Shown: positions 1 through 11,200 of the stretch, piece after piece | How the letters are laid out: the number at the start of each line of letters is the position of its first letter | How positions within the stretch are numbered: the first letter of the stretch is position 1 | Source: Candidatus Pelagibacter sp. | Lineage (GTDB): Bacteria > Pseudomonadota > Alphaproteobacteria > Pelagibacterales > Pelagibacteraceae | NCBI GenBank assembly: GCA_002704625.1 | Contig: PAGZ01000036.1 | Span: forward strand, 1-37,614 | DNA: 37,614 nt | Direction of reading: 5' to 3' | Program-made: the position numbers and the translations under genes | Notes under the pieces: model-generated | Told to the model about the DNA's origin: nothing | What the model saw: only the letters and a program-made list of their open reading frames with translations | Databases searched by the model: none

Positions 1-56
1 TAATACCTCAGATTTCCAATCTGATGCTAGGAGTTCGATTCTCCTCATCCGCTCCA
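1..56 (+). tRNA. tRNA-Gly(TCC), 5' end outside the window
   Basis: This is the 3' part of a tRNA gene. The anticodon stem TCAGA/TCTGA (8-12 and 20-24) closes a seven-base loop with anticodon TCC at 15-17, which reads GGA glycine codons. The T arm is AGGAG-TTCGATT-CTCCT (29-45). The acceptor 3' strand CATCCGC (46-52) is followed by discriminator T53 and an encoded CCA (54-56). The acceptor 5' strand and most of the D arm lie before the window. It sits 37 nt upstream of tuf with no obvious promoter between, so it is probably co-transcribed with tuf and processed out. Confidence 0.92.
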
Positions 57-93
57 AATAAAGTTTAAAATTATATATAAAGAAGAGGAAAAA

Positions 94-1287
94 ATGGCAG
101 ACAAGAAAAAATTTGAAAGAAATAAACCACATTGTAACATTGGTACAATTGGACACGTGGATCATGGAAAAACAACTTTAACCGCAGCTATTACCAAAGT
201 TTTAGCTGAAAAAGGTGGTGCAGAATTTGTTGCTTACGATCAAATCGATAAAGCGCCAGAGGAAAAGGAAAGAGGAATTACAATTTCTACTGCCCACGTT
301 GAATACGAAACAGATAAAAGACACTACGCACATGTTGATTGTCCAGGTCACGCTGACTATGTAAAAAATATGATCACAGGAGCAGCACAAATGGACGGGG
401 CAATTTTAGTTGTAAATGCAGCTGACGGTCCAATGCCACAAACTCGTGAACATATACTTTTAGCAAGACAAGTAGGCGTCCCAGCCATTGTTGTTTTCCT
501 TAATAAGATTGACCAAGTTAAGGATAAAGAACTTGTAGAATTAGTGGAAACCGAAATTCGAGAACTATTAACTTCATATAAGTTTCCTGGAGACAAAATA
601 CCAATAGTTAAAGGTTCAGCATTAAATGCAGTTGAAGGAAAAGATGAAGCAACTGGAAAAAATGCTATTATGGAACTTATGAAGGCTGTTGATGATACAA
701 TTCCTCAACCTTCAAGACCAAAAGACAAACCTTTCCTAATGCCAGTTGAAGATGTTTTCTCAATCTCAGGACGTGGAACTGTTGCGACAGGTAGAGTTGA
801 ACAGGGTGTTGTTAAAACAGGTGAAGAACTTGAGATAGTAGGAATAAAAGAAACAAAAAAAACAGTTATAACTGGTGTTGAAATGTTTAGAAAAATTTTA
901 GACACAGGCGAAGCAGGAGATAATATTGGAGCTCTATTAAGAGGTGTAGAAAGAACTGATATTGAAAGAGGACAAGTCCTTGCTAAACCAGGATCAGTTA
1001 CTCCTCACACTGAGTTTGAATGTCAGGCGTATGTTTTAAAAAAAGAAGAAGGTGGAAGACATACTCCATTCTTTACAAAATACAGACCTCAGTTTTACTT
1101 TAGAACAACTGACGTAACTGGTGAAGTTACATTACCATCAGGAACAGAAATGATTATGCCTGGAGATGATGCAAAATTTACCGTAAAACTTATTACCCCA
1201 ATTGCTATGAGCGAAAAACTTAATTTTGCTATTAGAGAGGGCGGTAAAACAGTTGGAGCTGGAGTGGTAACAAAAATTATTAAATAA
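94..1287 (+). CDS. tuf: Elongation factor Tu (EF-Tu)
   Basis: GTPase that delivers aminoacyl-tRNA to the ribosomal A site in the cytoplasm. The 397-residue length is normal for EF-Tu. The P-loop GHVDHGKT is at residues 20-27, the G3 motif DCPGH near 82 and the G4 motif NKID near 136. These are followed by the two beta-barrel domains and a typical C-terminus ending [16 protein letters not shown] purine-rich Shine-Dalgarno, AGAGGA, precedes the ATG. The gene lies between tRNA-Gly and tRNA-Trp, the common tRNA-tuf-tRNA-secE-nusG arrangement. No second tuf follows fusA in this window, so this may be the only copy. Confidence 0.99.
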   Translation: MADKKKFERNKPHCNIGTIGHVDHGKTTLTAAITKVLAEKGGAEFVAYDQIDKAPEEKERGITISTAHVEYETDKRHYAHVDCPGHADYVKNMITGAAQMDGAILVVNAADGPMPQTREHILLARQVGVPAIVVFLNKIDQVKDKELVELVETEIRELLTSYKFPGDKIPIVKGSALNAVEGKDEATGKNAIMELMKAVDDTIPQPSRPKDKPFLMPVEDVFSISGRGTVATGRVEQGVVKTGEELEIVGIKETKKTVITGVEMFRKILDTGEAGDNIGALLRGVERTDIERGQVLAKPGSVTPHTEFECQAYVLKKEEGGRHTPFFTKYRPQFYFRTTDVTGEVTLPSGTEMIMPGDDAKFTVKLITPIAMSEKLNFAIREGGKTVGAGVVTKIIK

Positions 1288-1293
1288 GCTACT

Positions 1294-1369
1294 AGGAGTG
1301 TAGCTCAATTGGTAGAGCGCCGGTCTCCAAAACCGGAGGTTGGGGGTTCGATTCCCTCCGCTCCTGCCA
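1294..1369 (+). tRNA. tRNA-Trp(CCA)
   Basis: A complete cloverleaf of 76 nt including an encoded CCA. The acceptor AGGAGTG (1294-1300) pairs with CGCTCCT (1359-1365) with one G-U pair. The D arm contains AGCTCAATTGGTAGAGC. The anticodon stem CCGGT/ACCGG closes the loop CTCCAAA, whose anticodon CCA reads UGG tryptophan. The T loop is TTCGATT, and discriminator G1366 is typical of tRNA-Trp. It lies 6 nt after tuf and 12 nt before secE, so processing of the long transcript must release it. Confidence 0.98.
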
Positions 1370-1381
1370 AAAAAGAAATTT

Positions 1382-1573
1382 ATGAGAAACCCATTAAAAT
1401 TTTTACAAGAAGTTAAACAAGAAGCGTTTAGAGTAACTTGGCCAACAAAAAAAGATACGGTTACCGGATCATTGATGGTTTTTGTACTTGCTAGTTTAGC
1501 AGCTGTATTTTTTTTATTATTAGACCAAATTTTAAAGTTTTTATTAGACGTAATTTTAACAATAAATTTTTGA
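1382..1573 (+). CDS. secE: Preprotein translocase subunit SecE
   Basis: Small essential subunit of the SecYEG translocon, which clamps SecY in the inner membrane. The product has 63 residues with one transmembrane helix (about residues 29-57). The conserved cytoplasmic amphipathic segment with the motif F-L-Q-E-V-K-Q-E-A-F-R-V-T-W-P precedes it. This is the single-helix form found in most bacteria outside the gammaproteobacteria. The ATG at 1382 was chosen because an upstream in-frame TTG at 1340 would lie inside the tRNA-Trp gene. It is followed one base later by nusG, the usual partner. Confidence 0.97.
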   Translation: MRNPLKFLQEVKQEAFRVTWPTKKDTVTGSLMVFVLASLAAVFFLLLDQILKFLLDVILTINF

Positions 1574-1574
1574 T

Positions 1575-2099
1575 ATGGATTGGTATATTGTTCAGGCTTA
1601 TTCTGGTTTCGAAAACAAAGTAGCAGATAATATTAAAGACGTAATGGCCAAAAACTCCTTGCAATCTAGTCTAGGCGAAGTTCTGGTTCCTACTCATAAA
1701 GTTACTGAAGTAAAAAAAGGGAAAAGAACCCAGAAACAAAAAAAATATTTTCCTGGTTATGTGCTAGTTAAGTTAGATCTAAATAAACAAATTTATCATA
1801 AAATCAAAAATATACAGAAGGTGAGTGGTTTTTTAGGACCTGAAGGAAAACCTGTTCCCGTTTCAGAAAATGAAGTTAAAAAAATTATGAATCAGTTAAG
1901 CGAAACAGAAGCAAATCCATCAGCTGGTATTACCTTTGAGGTAGGAGAAAAAGTAAGAGTATGCGATGGTCCTTTTGCATCTTTTAGTGGATTAGTGGAA
2001 GAAATTGATGATGACAAATCAAGGCTCAAAGTATCAGTGTCAATTTTTGGAAGACCAACACCAGTAGATTTAGAATTTAACCAAGTGGAGAAAACTTAA
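1575..2099 (+). CDS. nusG: Transcription termination/antitermination protein NusG
   Basis: Binds the RNA polymerase clamp, raises processivity, and links polymerase to Rho or to ribosomal S10. The 174 residues comprise the NGN domain (about 1-110), beginning with the characteristic [11 protein letters not shown] and containing [13 protein letters not shown]-terminal KOW domain (about 120-174) contains F-E-V-G-E-K-V-R-V and GPFASFSG. Its TAA stop shares one base with the rplK start (TAATG), so the two are probably translationally coupled. Confidence 0.98.
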   Translation: MDWYIVQAYSGFENKVADNIKDVMAKNSLQSSLGEVLVPTHKVTEVKKGKRTQKQKKYFPGYVLVKLDLNKQIYHKIKNIQKVSGFLGPEGKPVPVSENEVKKIMNQLSETEANPSAGITFEVGEKVRVCDGPFASFSGLVEEIDDDKSRLKVSVSIFGRPTPVDLEFNQVEKT

Positions 2100-2527
2100 T
2101 GCCCAAAGAGATCGCGGGATATGTAAAACTTCAAATTAAGGGTGGACAAGCTAATCCAGCACCTCCGGTAGGTCCAGCGCTTGGACAAAGAGGAATAAAT
2201 ATTATGGAATTTTGTAAGGCCTTTAACGAAAAAACAAAGAGCTTTATGGGTAAACCGGTTCCAGTAGTTATAACAGTTTATAAAGATAAAAAATTTGATT
2301 TTATAATTAAATCCCCTCCAGCATCACATTTTATAAGAGAGGCTGCAAAACTTAAAAGTGGATCCCAAGAGCCTGGCAGAGTGATAGTAGGGTCAATTAC
2401 AATGAAACAGGCAGAAGCAATAGCAAAAGAAAAAATGAAAGATCTTAATGCCCATGATTTGTCCGAAGCGACAAAAATTATATGCGGTTCGGCAAGATCT
2501 ATGGGTATAGAGGTTAAAGAAAAATGA
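2099..2527 (+). CDS. rplK: 50S ribosomal protein L11
   Basis: L11 binds 23S rRNA helices 43-44 in the GTPase-associated centre. The 142 residues match the family length. The N-terminal domain (about 1-70) carries the Pro/Gly-rich stretch [16 protein letters not shown] that contacts elongation factors and the thiostrepton site. The C-terminal rRNA-binding domain follows, with [14 protein letters not shown] near the end. It overlaps nusG by 1 nt and rplA by 4 nt (ATGA), so L11 and L1 are probably made in a coupled fashion. Confidence 0.98.
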   Translation: MPKEIAGYVKLQIKGGQANPAPPVGPALGQRGINIMEFCKAFNEKTKSFMGKPVPVVITVYKDKKFDFIIKSPPASHFIREAAKLKSGSQEPGRVIVGSITMKQAEAIAKEKMKDLNAHDLSEATKIICGSARSMGIEVKEK

Positions 2528-3222
2528 AAAAGATTTCTAAAAGATATAAAAATTTAATTGATCTTCAGAAGAAGGAAAAAAGTGAAACTTTAGAAAAGAA
2601 GATAGAGTCAATCAAAAAAATGTCAAATACAAAGTTTATAGAGTCTATTGATTTATCCTTTAAGATTAATTTAAAGAAAATTAAATCATCAGATTCTAAT
2701 CTAAGAACAATTATTGAATTACCTAATGGAAGTGGAAAAAAAATTATAGTAGCGGTTTTATGCGATGAAAATAAAATTGCAGATGCAAAAAAAAGTGGTG
2801 CAGAAGTTTACGGATCTAATGATTTACTAGAAAAAATAACATCAGGTAAAATAAATTTTAATAAACTTATTTGCACACCTTCAATGATGTCAAAATTAGG
2901 AAAATTAGGTAAAATTCTTGGTCCTAAAGGTTTAATGCCGAATCCAAAACTTGGAACAGTTTCTGAAGATATAATTGGAACAGTAACAAAAATTAAAAAT
3001 AATATTGTTGAAGTTAAAAATGATAAAGATGGAAATGTCGGTATTTCTATTGGAAGAAAAAATTTTACAACAAATAAAATTTTAGAAAATATTAAGTCTA
3101 TAGTGGAAAATTTAAAGAAAGATAAACCTACAATTTTCAATTCTGAAAATATTAAAAATTTTTATATTTCAGCAACTATGAGTCCTTCTTATAAAATTAA
3201 TTTTAAGGATATCCAAAAATGA
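2524..3222 (+). CDS. rplA: 50S ribosomal protein L1
   Basis: L1 forms the mobile L1 stalk at the E site and, in many bacteria, represses its own mRNA. The 232 residues fit the family. The signature [19 protein letters not shown] is present around residues 130-148, followed by [12 protein letters not shown] and the C-terminal [11 protein letters not shown]. The sequence is rich in Lys, Ile and Asn and in AAA/ATT codons compared with well-studied L1 proteins, in line with the strong A+T bias. It overlaps rplK by an ATGA and rplJ by 4 nt. Confidence 0.97.
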   Translation: MKKISKRYKNLIDLQKKEKSETLEKKIESIKKMSNTKFIESIDLSFKINLKKIKSSDSNLRTIIELPNGSGKKIIVAVLCDENKIADAKKSGAEVYGSNDLLEKITSGKINFNKLICTPSMMSKLGKLGKILGPKGLMPNPKLGTVSEDIIGTVTKIKNNIVEVKNDKDGNVGISIGRKNFTTNKILENIKSIVENLKKDKPTIFNSENIKNFYISATMSPSYKINFKDIQK

Positions 3223-3731
3223 TGACAAAAGACCAAAAGAAAAATTACGTTGAAGAAATGAAAAAAGTTTTCTCATCCAACGAGGCAGTTATGATTGCTC
3301 ATTATCAAGGTCTAAGCGTTAACGAACTTGATAAGATAAGAGACGAAATGAGAAAAAGTGGAATTTTCTTCAAAGTAACAAAAAATAGAATTACTAAAAT
3401 TGCTTTAAAAGAAACAAAGTACAAAGATCTAGAAAAGTTTTTTACCGGACCAACAGCTGCAGCTATTTCATCTGACCCAATTATGTCAGCAAAGATTCTC
3501 GCTAAATACGCTAAAAGCGGTTCAAACCTAAAAATTGTTGCTGGTTATATGGATGGTAAGGTTTTGGAAGCAAAAGATGTGGCTAAAATCGCCACACTAC
3601 CTACTTTAGATGAAGCTAGAGCTAAAATAGTTGGTATTTTGTCTACCCCGGCTCAAAAAATTTTAAGTATTTTACTTGCACCTGGCTCAAAAATTGCTAT
3701 TTTGGCGCACGAGAAAAGTAAAAAAGGTTAA
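3219..3731 (+). CDS. rplJ: 50S ribosomal protein L10
   Basis: L10 anchors the L7/L12 dimers to the 50S stalk base. The 170-residue protein starts with the usual globular RNA-binding domain ([13 protein letters not shown], then [18 protein letters not shown] and FFTGPTAAA). It ends in the helical region that binds L12. Two in-frame ATGs occur, at 3219 and 3222; the first overlaps the rplA stop as ATGATGA. AAGGA at 3205-3209 could serve either. Because the start lies inside rplA, no non-coding leader is available for the classical L10-L12 autoregulatory structure. Confidence 0.97.
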   Translation: MMTKDQKKNYVEEMKKVFSSNEAVMIAHYQGLSVNELDKIRDEMRKSGIFFKVTKNRITKIALKETKYKDLEKFFTGPTAAAISSDPIMSAKILAKYAKSGSNLKIVAGYMDGKVLEAKDVAKIATLPTLDEARAKIVGILSTPAQKILSILLAPGSKIAILAHEKSKKG

Positions 3732-3748
3732 ACCGAATTCATTATCAA

Positions 3749-4117
3749 ATGGCAGATTTAAATAAAATAATAGACGATCTTTCAAAGTTAACAGTTGTTG
3801 AAGCTGCAGAACTATCAAAACAGTTAGAAGAAAAATGGGGAGTTACAGCAGCTGCACCAGTGGCAGCAGCGCCAGCCGCAGGAGGAGCAGCACCAGCCGA
3901 GGAAAAAAGTGATTTTATAATTTTTTTAAACTCTGCTGGAGATAAAAAAATTAATGTTATTAAAGAAGTAAGAGCTTTAACAGGTTTGGGACTTAAAGAA
4001 GCAAAAGATTTAGTTGAGGCAGCTCCCAAAGAAATTAAAAAAGCTGTACCGAAAAAAGACGCTGAAGAAGCCAAGAAGAAATTAGAAGCTGCTGGAGCTA
4101 AGGTAGAATTAAAATAA
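3749..4117 (+). CDS. rplL: 50S ribosomal protein L7/L12
   Basis: Forms the multimeric stalk that recruits and activates translational GTPases. The 122 residues show the N-terminal dimerisation and L10-binding helices (1-30), an Ala/Pro/Gly hinge (about 31-52) and the C-terminal domain (about 53-122) with [20 protein letters not shown]. The gene is 17 nt after rplJ. No Shine-Dalgarno-like purine run lies just before the ATG, which is notable because L12 is normally made in excess over L10. A small inverted repeat follows the gene. Confidence 0.98.
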   Translation: MADLNKIIDDLSKLTVVEAAELSKQLEEKWGVTAAAPVAAAPAAGGAAPAEEKSDFIIFLNSAGDKKINVIKEVRALTGLGLKEAKDLVEAAPKEIKKAVPKKDAEEAKKKLEAAGAKVELK

Positions 4118-4120
4118 TAC

Positions 4121-4143
4121 AGGTACAGTTTTCGTAGGTACCT
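4121..4143 (+). promoter_or_regulatory. Small inverted repeat between rplL and rpoB
   Basis: AGGTAC (4121-4126) and GTACCT (4138-4143) can form a 6-bp hairpin with an 11-nt loop in the 42-nt gap between rplL and rpoB. In other bacteria this junction is where transcription is attenuated or the mRNA is cut, so that L12 is made in excess over RNA polymerase. There is no T-tract after the stem, so it is not a canonical terminator. An RNase III-type or stability element is possible but unproven. Confidence 0.35.
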
Positions 4144-4159
4144 AAATAATAGTTGTTGG

Positions 4160-7100
4160 ATGGAATTATCTTTTACTCAAAAGAAAAGTATTAGAAAAAG
4201 TTTTGGAAGATTACAAGAAAGCTTATCAATACCTAATCTTATAGAAGTTCAAAAAAACTCTTTCAATGAGTTCATTGTTAAATCTGATAAAAACACAAAA
4301 ACAATTTATTGTAAGGGATTAACTAAAGTATTTAAAAGTATTTTTCCAATTAACGATGCATCAGATAAATCTTCATTAGAATTTATATCTTATAGATTGG
4401 GAAAGCCAAAATTTGATGTTACTGAATGTAGACAAAGAAGCTTAACATATTCTGCTGCACTAAAAGCTACTTTAAGATTAGTAGTTTATGATATAGACAG
4501 CGAGAATAACACCAAACAGATTTTATCAGCAAAAGAGCAAGAAGTTTTTATAGGAGACCTTCCATTAATGACTCCAAGTGGTACTTTTGTAGTTAACGGT
4601 GTAGAGCGAGTTGTGGTTAATCAAATGCATAGAAGTCCCGGTGTCTTTTTTGATCACGATAAAGGAAAAACACATGCAAGTGGAAAATATTTATTTAATT
4701 GCAGAATAATTCCAGGAAGAGGATCTTGGTTAGATTTTGAATTTGATCCAAAAGATATTTTATATTTTAGAATAGATAGAAAAAAGAAAATTCCAATTAC
4801 AACATTACTTTATGCTTTAGGTAAAAATAGAGAGGAGATACTCAAAACATTTTACTCATATGATACTTATACTTATGATAAAACAAATAATTGCTGGTTT
4901 TTAATTCTAAATCCAGAAAAATATAAAAGACCTATAAAATTACAATTTGATTTAATTGACAAAAAAAATAAAAAGCGAGTTTTAAAAAAAGGAGAAAAAC
5001 TAAACTATGTACTTGCCAAAAGCTTAAAAGATAAGGGTTTAAAGGAAATCATAATTTCAAAAGAAGAAATAATAGGAAAATATACAAAAGAAGATATAAA
5101 AAATAAAAATGGCGATGTAATTCTAAAATCAGGTTTCAATCTTTCAGAAGAAGTATTAGAAAAAATCTTAACTTCAGAAAAATATAAAATTGAACTGGCA
5201 AATGTAGACTCAATCTCAAGAGGACCTTACATTTTCGAAACAATTAAATTAGATAAAAATAATAATAAAGAAGAAGCTCTTAGTGATATATACAAAGTTT
5301 TGAGACCTGGAGAGCCTCCAAGTAAAGAAATTGCTGAAGAAGTTTTTAAAAATCTTTACTTTAGCAATGAAAGGTATGATCTTTCAGATGTTGGAAGAGT
5401 AAAATTAAATGCTAAACTTAATCTAAACACTCCTGACTCAACAAGGATTTTAACTCAAGAGGATATAGTTGGCATAATAAAATTTATTTTGGACTTAAGA
5501 GATGGGAAAGGAACAGTAGATGATATCGACCATCTTGGTAACCGAAGAGTGAGATCTGTCGGAGAACTTGTTGAAAATCAATTTAGAATTGGTCTTTTAA
5601 GAATGGAAAGAACCATTAAAGAAAAGATGTCTACATTATTAGAAATTGAGTCTGCAATGCCGCAAGATTTAATTAATGCAAAACCTATAACAACTTCATT
5701 TAAAGATTTTTTTGGAACTTCTCAATTATCTCAATTTATGGATCAAACTAATCCTTTATCTGAAATTACACATAAAAGAAGGGTTTCTGCTTTAGGCCCA
5801 GGAGGCTTAACAAGAGAAAGAGCTGGGTTTGAGGTAAGAGATGTTCATCCAACACATTATGGAAGAATATGCCCTATAGAAACACCAGAAGGACCGAATA
5901 TAGGTCTAATCAATAGTTTAGCAACATACTCTAAAGTAAACCAATATGGCTTTATTGAAAGCCCATATAAAAAAGTATCAAATGGAAAAATTTTAAACAA
6001 AATTGAATACCTTTCAGCAATCGAAGAAGAAAAATATACAATTGCCCAAGCAAACTCTCCAGTTAACGAAAACGGAAATTTTATAGAAGAACTTGTTTCT
6101 TGTAGGAAAGGGCTAAATTTTATTTTATCAAGAAGAGAAAATATTGATTATATTGACGTTTCTCCTAAACAATTAGTTTCAGTTGCAGCTTCACTAATAC
6201 CTTTTTTAGAAAATGATGATGCTAATAGAGCTTTGATGGGATCCAACATGATGCGTCAGGCAGTTCCACTACTGAAACCTGAGTCACCTTTAGTTGGTAC
6301 AGGCATAGAAGGTGATGTCGCCTTAGATTCTGGTGTTACTATTGTTGCTAAAAGAAATGGCGTAGTAGATAAAATTGATGGAAAAAGAATTGTAGTTAAA
6401 GCTACTGAAGAAAAAGATTTATCTAAATCAGGTGTAGATATTTTCAACTTGTTAAAATTTCAAAGGTCAAATCAAAATACATGTATTAATCAAAAACCTC
6501 TTGTAAAAGTAGGAGATATAATAAAAAAAGGTGATATTATTGCCGATGGTCCAGCTACAAAATTAGGAGAACTTGCTTTAGGAAAAAATGTGACAGTAGC
6601 TTTTATGCCTTGGCAAGGTTATAATTTTGAAGACTCCATTTTAATTTCTGAGAGATGTGTAACTGATGATGTTTTCACATCAATACATATAGAAGAACAC
6701 GAGTTAATGGCTCGAGATACCAAATTAGGAACAGAAGAGATCACAAGAGATATTCCAAATGTAAGCGAAGAAAGTCTAAGGAATCTTGATGAGTCAGGAA
6801 TTGTATATATAGGTGCGGAAGTTAATCCTAGTGATATTTTAGTAGGTAAAGTCACACCAAAAGGAGAGACAGCATCAAGTCCAGAGGAAAAACTTTTAAG
6901 ATCAATTTTTGGAGAAAAAGCAACTGATGTTAGAGATAGTTCATTAAAACTTCCCCCAGGTAGTGGAGGTGTAGTTGTTGATGTAAGAGTTTTTAATAGA
7001 CATGGAGTTGAAAAAGACGAGAGAACAATAGCTATAGAGAGATCTGAAATAGAGTCGGTTCAAGAAGACAAGCAGGTTGAAGAAGAAATTCTTGAAAGAA

Positions 7101-8254
7101 ACATAAAGTTAAGATTGAACGAAATTTTGAGAAAACAAGAAATCTCAAAAAGTTATAAAAATTTAAAGTCTGGATCAATATTAGACAAAGAGTCTTTAGA
7201 CGCACTTAATATAAAAGAATATTGGAAACTAGAATTTAAAAATACAGAGATCAGTAGTAAAGTTTTACAACTTAAAGATCAGTTTGATAGCGCTCAAAAA
7301 GACATCCAGCTAAGATTCGAAGATAAGGTTTTAAAGATCAAACAAGGTGATGATTTATTGCCAACAGTAATGAAAGTTGTCAAAGTCTTTGTTGCAGTCA
7401 AAAGAAGATTAATGCCTGGAGACAAAATGGCAGGAAGGCATGGCAATAAGGGAGTAATAAGTAAAATCGTTCCTGTCGAAGACATGCCATATATGGAAAA
7501 CGGGAAACCAGTAGATATAGTTTTAAATCCGTTGGGAGTGCCAAGCCGTATGAATGTGGGTCAAATCCTTGAGACCCATCTAGGTTGGTCATGTTCAGAA
7601 CTGGGTGAAAAAATTAGAAAGATTTCTAATCAATATTTTGAAAACAAAAATGTTAATGATTTAAACAAAACTCTTGAAAGCATTTACGGCAAAGAAATTT
7701 ACACCGATATAATTAAAAAATTTGATAAAAAACAACTCCAAGAGCTATGCACTAATCTTTCAAATGGTGTTCCAGTAGCGACACCTGTTTTTGATGGAGC
7801 ATCAACGGATGATATTACAAAAATGCTTGATCTTGCAAATTTACCTAATACAGGACAAACAACTTTGTGGGATGGTATAACAGGTGAAAAATTTGATAGG
7901 CCGGTTACAGTTGGAATAATATACATGCTTAAACTTCACCATCTTGTAGAAGATAAAATTCATGCTAGATCGACAGGACCATATAGTCTTGTTACTCAAC
8001 AACCTTTAGGTGGAAAAGCTCAACTAGGAGGTCAAAGATTTGGAGAGATGGAAGTATGGGCTTTAGAGGCTTATGGCGCATCTTACACTTTGCAAGAAAT
8101 TTTGACTGTAAAATCAGACGATGTAGCTGGCAGAACTAAGGTTTATGAGACTATAGTAAAAGGGGACGAAAATTTTGAGTCTGGAATTCCAGAGTCTTTT
8201 CACGTTTTAGTTAAAGAGATTAGAGCTCTTGGTCTAAATATAGAGTTAAATTGA
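4160..8254 (+). CDS. rpoB: DNA-directed RNA polymerase subunit beta
   Basis: Second-largest polymerase subunit, forming one pincer of the active-centre cleft. The 1364 residues are close to the usual alphaproteobacterial length. The N-terminus [15 protein letters not shown] leads into the protrusion and lobe. The rifampicin pocket (from about residue 517) reads [19 protein letters not shown] then [20 protein letters not shown], without known resistance-type changes that I can recognise. RHGNKGVIS and the C-terminal [10 protein letters not shown] are also present. Its TGA stop overlaps a possible TTG start of rpoC. The Shine-Dalgarno is weak. Confidence 0.99.
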   Translation: MELSFTQKKSIRKSFGRLQESLSIPNLIEVQKNSFNEFIVKSDKNTKTIYCKGLTKVFKSIFPINDASDKSSLEFISYRLGKPKFDVTECRQRSLTYSAALKATLRLVVYDIDSENNTKQILSAKEQEVFIGDLPLMTPSGTFVVNGVERVVVNQMHRSPGVFFDHDKGKTHASGKYLFNCRIIPGRGSWLDFEFDPKDILYFRIDRKKKIPITTLLYALGKNREEILKTFYSYDTYTYDKTNNCWFLILNPEKYKRPIKLQFDLIDKKNKKRVLKKGEKLNYVLAKSLKDKGLKEIIISKEEIIGKYTKEDIKNKNGDVILKSGFNLSEEVLEKILTSEKYKIELANVDSISRGPYIFETIKLDKNNNKEEALSDIYKVLRPGEPPSKEIAEEVFKNLYFSNERYDLSDVGRVKLNAKLNLNTPDSTRILTQEDIVGIIKFILDLRDGKGTVDDIDHLGNRRVRSVGELVENQFRIGLLRMERTIKEKMSTLLEIESAMPQDLINAKPITTSFKDFFGTSQLSQFMDQTNPLSEITHKRRVSALGPGGLTRERAGFEVRDVHPTHYGRICPIETPEGPNIGLINSLATYSKVNQYGFIESPYKKVSNGKILNKIEYLSAIEEEKYTIAQANSPVNENGNFIEELVSCRKGLNFILSRRENIDYIDVSPKQLVSVAASLIPFLENDDANRALMGSNMMRQAVPLLKPESPLVGTGIEGDVALDSGVTIVAKRNGVVDKIDGKRIVVKATEEKDLSKSGVDIFNLLKFQRSNQNTCINQKPLVKVGDIIKKGDIIADGPATKLGELALGKNVTVAFMPWQGYNFEDSILISERCVTDDVFTSIHIEEHELMARDTKLGTEEITRDIPNVSEESLRNLDESGIVYIGAEVNPSDILVGKVTPKGETASSPEEKLLRSIFGEKATDVRDSSLKLPPGSGGVVVDVRVFNRHGVEKDERTIAIERSEIESVQEDKQVEEEILERNIKLRLNEILRKQEISKSYKNLKSGSILDKESLDALNIKEYWKLEFKNTEISSKVLQLKDQFDSAQKDIQLRFEDKVLKIKQGDDLLPTVMKVVKVFVAVKRRLMPGDKMAGRHGNKGVISKIVPVEDMPYMENGKPVDIVLNPLGVPSRMNVGQILETHLGWSCSELGEKIRKISNQYFENKNVNDLNKTLESIYGKEIYTDIIKKFDKKQLQELCTNLSNGVPVATPVFDGASTDDITKMLDLANLPNTGQTTLWDGITGEKFDRPVTVGIIYMLKLHHLVEDKIHARSTGPYSLVTQQPLGGKAQLGGQRFGEMEVWALEAYGASYTLQEILTVKSDDVAGRTKVYETIVKGDENFESGIPESFHVLVKEIRALGLNIELN

Positions 8255-8256
8255 AA

Positions 8257-11200
8257 ATGAAAAAACAATTATTCAAAGATACAAAACCATCTTTAGCTGA
8301 AAAAAACTTCAGCCATATTAAAATAACTCTTGCCAGCCCTGACAAAATAAAATCGTGGTCTTTTGGAGAAATAAAAAAACCTGAAACTATCAATTACAGA
8401 ACTTTTAGACCTGAAAAAGATGGTCTTTTTTGCGCAAGAATATTTGGACCAGTAAAAGATTATGAATGTTTATGTGGAAAATACAAAAGAATGAAATTTA
8501 GAGGGATAATTTGTGAAAAGTGTGGAGTAGAGGTTACAAAATCTAACGTAAGAAGAGAAAGAATGGGTCATATTAATTTATCTTGTCCAGTTGCACACAT
8601 CTGGTTTCTAAAATCTTTACCAAGTAGAATTTCTTTAGCTATGGATATGAAACTCAAAGAAGTTGAAAAAGTTTTATATTTTGAGAGTTTTATTGTTATT
8701 GAGCCAGGGCTAACCGAACTTAAAAAAGGCCAATTATTAACAGAGGATGAATACACAAAAGCTCAGGAAAAATATGGTGAAGATGGTTTTACAGCTGGTA
8801 TTGGAGCTGAGGCAGTAAGGGATATTCTTATTGGTATAGATCTTAATAAAGAAAGAGAAAAACTAAATAATTTTTTAAAAGAAACCAAATCTAAAGTTAC
8901 TGAAGAGCGAACCTTAAAAAGAATTAAACTAATAGATTCTTTTATAGGGTCTGGAAACAAGCCGGAGTGGATGATTTTAACAACACTACCAGTAATTCCA
9001 CCTGAACTTAGACCTTTAGTTCCTCTAGATGGAGGTAGATTTGCTACTTCTGATCTCAATGATCTTTATAGGAGAGTCATAAATAGAAATAATAGATTAA
9101 AAAGACTTCTTGATTTAAAAGCACCAGAAATAATCGTTAGAAATGAAAAAAGAATGCTTCAAGAATCAGTTGATGCTTTATTTGATAATGGAAGAAGAGG
9201 TAGAGTCATAACAGGAACTGGAAAGAGACCTCTTAAGTCATTAGCTGAAATGCTTAAAGGAAAACAAGGAAGATTTAGACAAAACTTGTTAGGAAAAAGA
9301 GTAGATTATTCTGGTAGATCAGTGATTGTTGTGGGTCCAAAACTCAAACTACACCAATGTGGATTACCAAAAAAAATGGCCCTAGAACTTTTTAAACCTT
9401 TTTTATATGCAAGATTAGCTAAATTAGGCTTAGCCACTACAATTAAACAAGCAAAAAGAATGGTCGAAAAACAAAGAAGCGAGGTCTGGGACTCTTTAGA
9501 GCATATAATTAGAGAACATCCAATTTTACTTAACAGAGCTCCAACTTTGCATAGATTAGGTGTCCAAGCTTTCGAAGCAACACTTATAGAAGGTAATGCA
9601 ATCGAACTTCACCCGCTTGTTTGTGCTGCTTTTAACGCAGATTTTGACGGAGACCAAATGGCTGTTCACATTCCTTTAAGTTTAGAGGCTCAACTTGAAG
9701 CTAGAGTTCTGATGATGTCTACAAACAATATATTAAGCCCCTCGAACGGAAAACCTATTATAGTTCCGAGTCAGGATATAGTTTTAGGAATATATTATTT
9801 ATCTCAATCAAAAGAGGAAAAAGAGGAAAAACCCTCAGGCATATTTTTAAATGTTGACGAAATCAATAATGCATTAGAAAGACATCTAATTAGTATCCAC
9901 TCAAAAATAATTTCTCAATTCTCTTCAGTAGACAAAGATGGAAAAAAAATAGTTGAAAAGCATATTAGTACAGCAGGAAGATTTTTACTTGCAGAAACAT
10001 TACCAAAGCATCATAAAATAAAATTTTCTTTGATGGATAAATTATTAACCAAAAAAGCTGTTTCAGAAATAATAGACCTAGTTTATAGATACTGTGGTCA
10101 AAAACAGACTGTTATTTTTTGTGACAGTATTAAAGATTTAGGTTTTAAACATGCTTTCAAAGCAGGTATTTCTTTTGGAAAAAACGATTTAATAATTCCT
10201 AAAACAAAAGAAAAGCTTGTAAATCAAACAAAAAAACAAATAGAAGAATACGAAAAACAATATCAAGATGGATTAATAACGAGAGGCGAAAAATATAATA
10301 AAGTAGTTGATGTATGGTCTAAATGTACAGACTCGATCGCAAACGAAATGATGAAAGAAATTTCCTCAGCTGAGAAAAAATATTCTGATGGAAGAATAGA
10401 AACAAATTCAGTTTATATGATGGCCGATTCAGGTGCTAGGGGATCACCAGCTCAAATGAAGCAGCTTGCGGGTATGCGTGGTTTGATAGCTAAGCCTTCA
10501 GGCGAAATTATTGAGTCTCCAATTGTTTCTAATTTTAAAGAAGGTTTAACAGTTCTTGAGTATTTTAACTCTACACACGGTGCCAGAAAAGGTTTAGCTG
10601 ATACAGCTTTGAAAACCGCAAATTCTGGTTATTTAACAAGAAGACTTTGTGACGTAGCACAAGATCTTCAAGTAACAATACACGATTGTAATTCAAAATC
10701 GTCTATCAAGCTCAATGAAATTATTGAGGGAGGAAATATTTTAGTAAGTTTATCAGAAAGAGTTTTGGGAAGAGTACCTTCTCATGATGTAAAACACCCA
10801 ATAACTGGCGAAACTATTGTCAAAAAAAAGAAATTAATTGATGAATTAGATTGTGAATTAATAGACCTTGCTGGAGTTAAATCTATAAATGTTTATTCTG
10901 TAATTACATGCGAAGCTAAAAAAGGTGTTTGCCAAACTTGTTATGGAAGAGATTTGGCTCGCGGGAAACTAGTAAGTATTGGTGAAGCAATAGGGATGAT
11001 AGCAGCCCAATCAATTGGTGAGCCGGGTACTCAATTAACTATGAGAACTTTTCACGTTGGTGGTACTGCTCAGATCAAAGAGGAGTCATCCGTTATTTCA
11101 GTTAACGAAGGTATTTTAAAAATAAATAATAAAAATTTAATTAAAGATTCAAAAAATAACACAATTGTAATGGGTAGAAGCACGCAATTATCTTTAGAAG

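Noticed and set aside
1340..1381. In-frame upstream extension of secE from a TTG
   Set aside because: It lies inside the tRNA-Trp gene and adds 14 residues not found in SecE; ATG 1382 gives the conserved start.
3745..4074. 109-residue minus-strand frame opposite rplL
   Set aside because: Ala/Ser/Pro-rich antisense shadow of the L7/L12 hinge and C-terminal domain; no start context or family.
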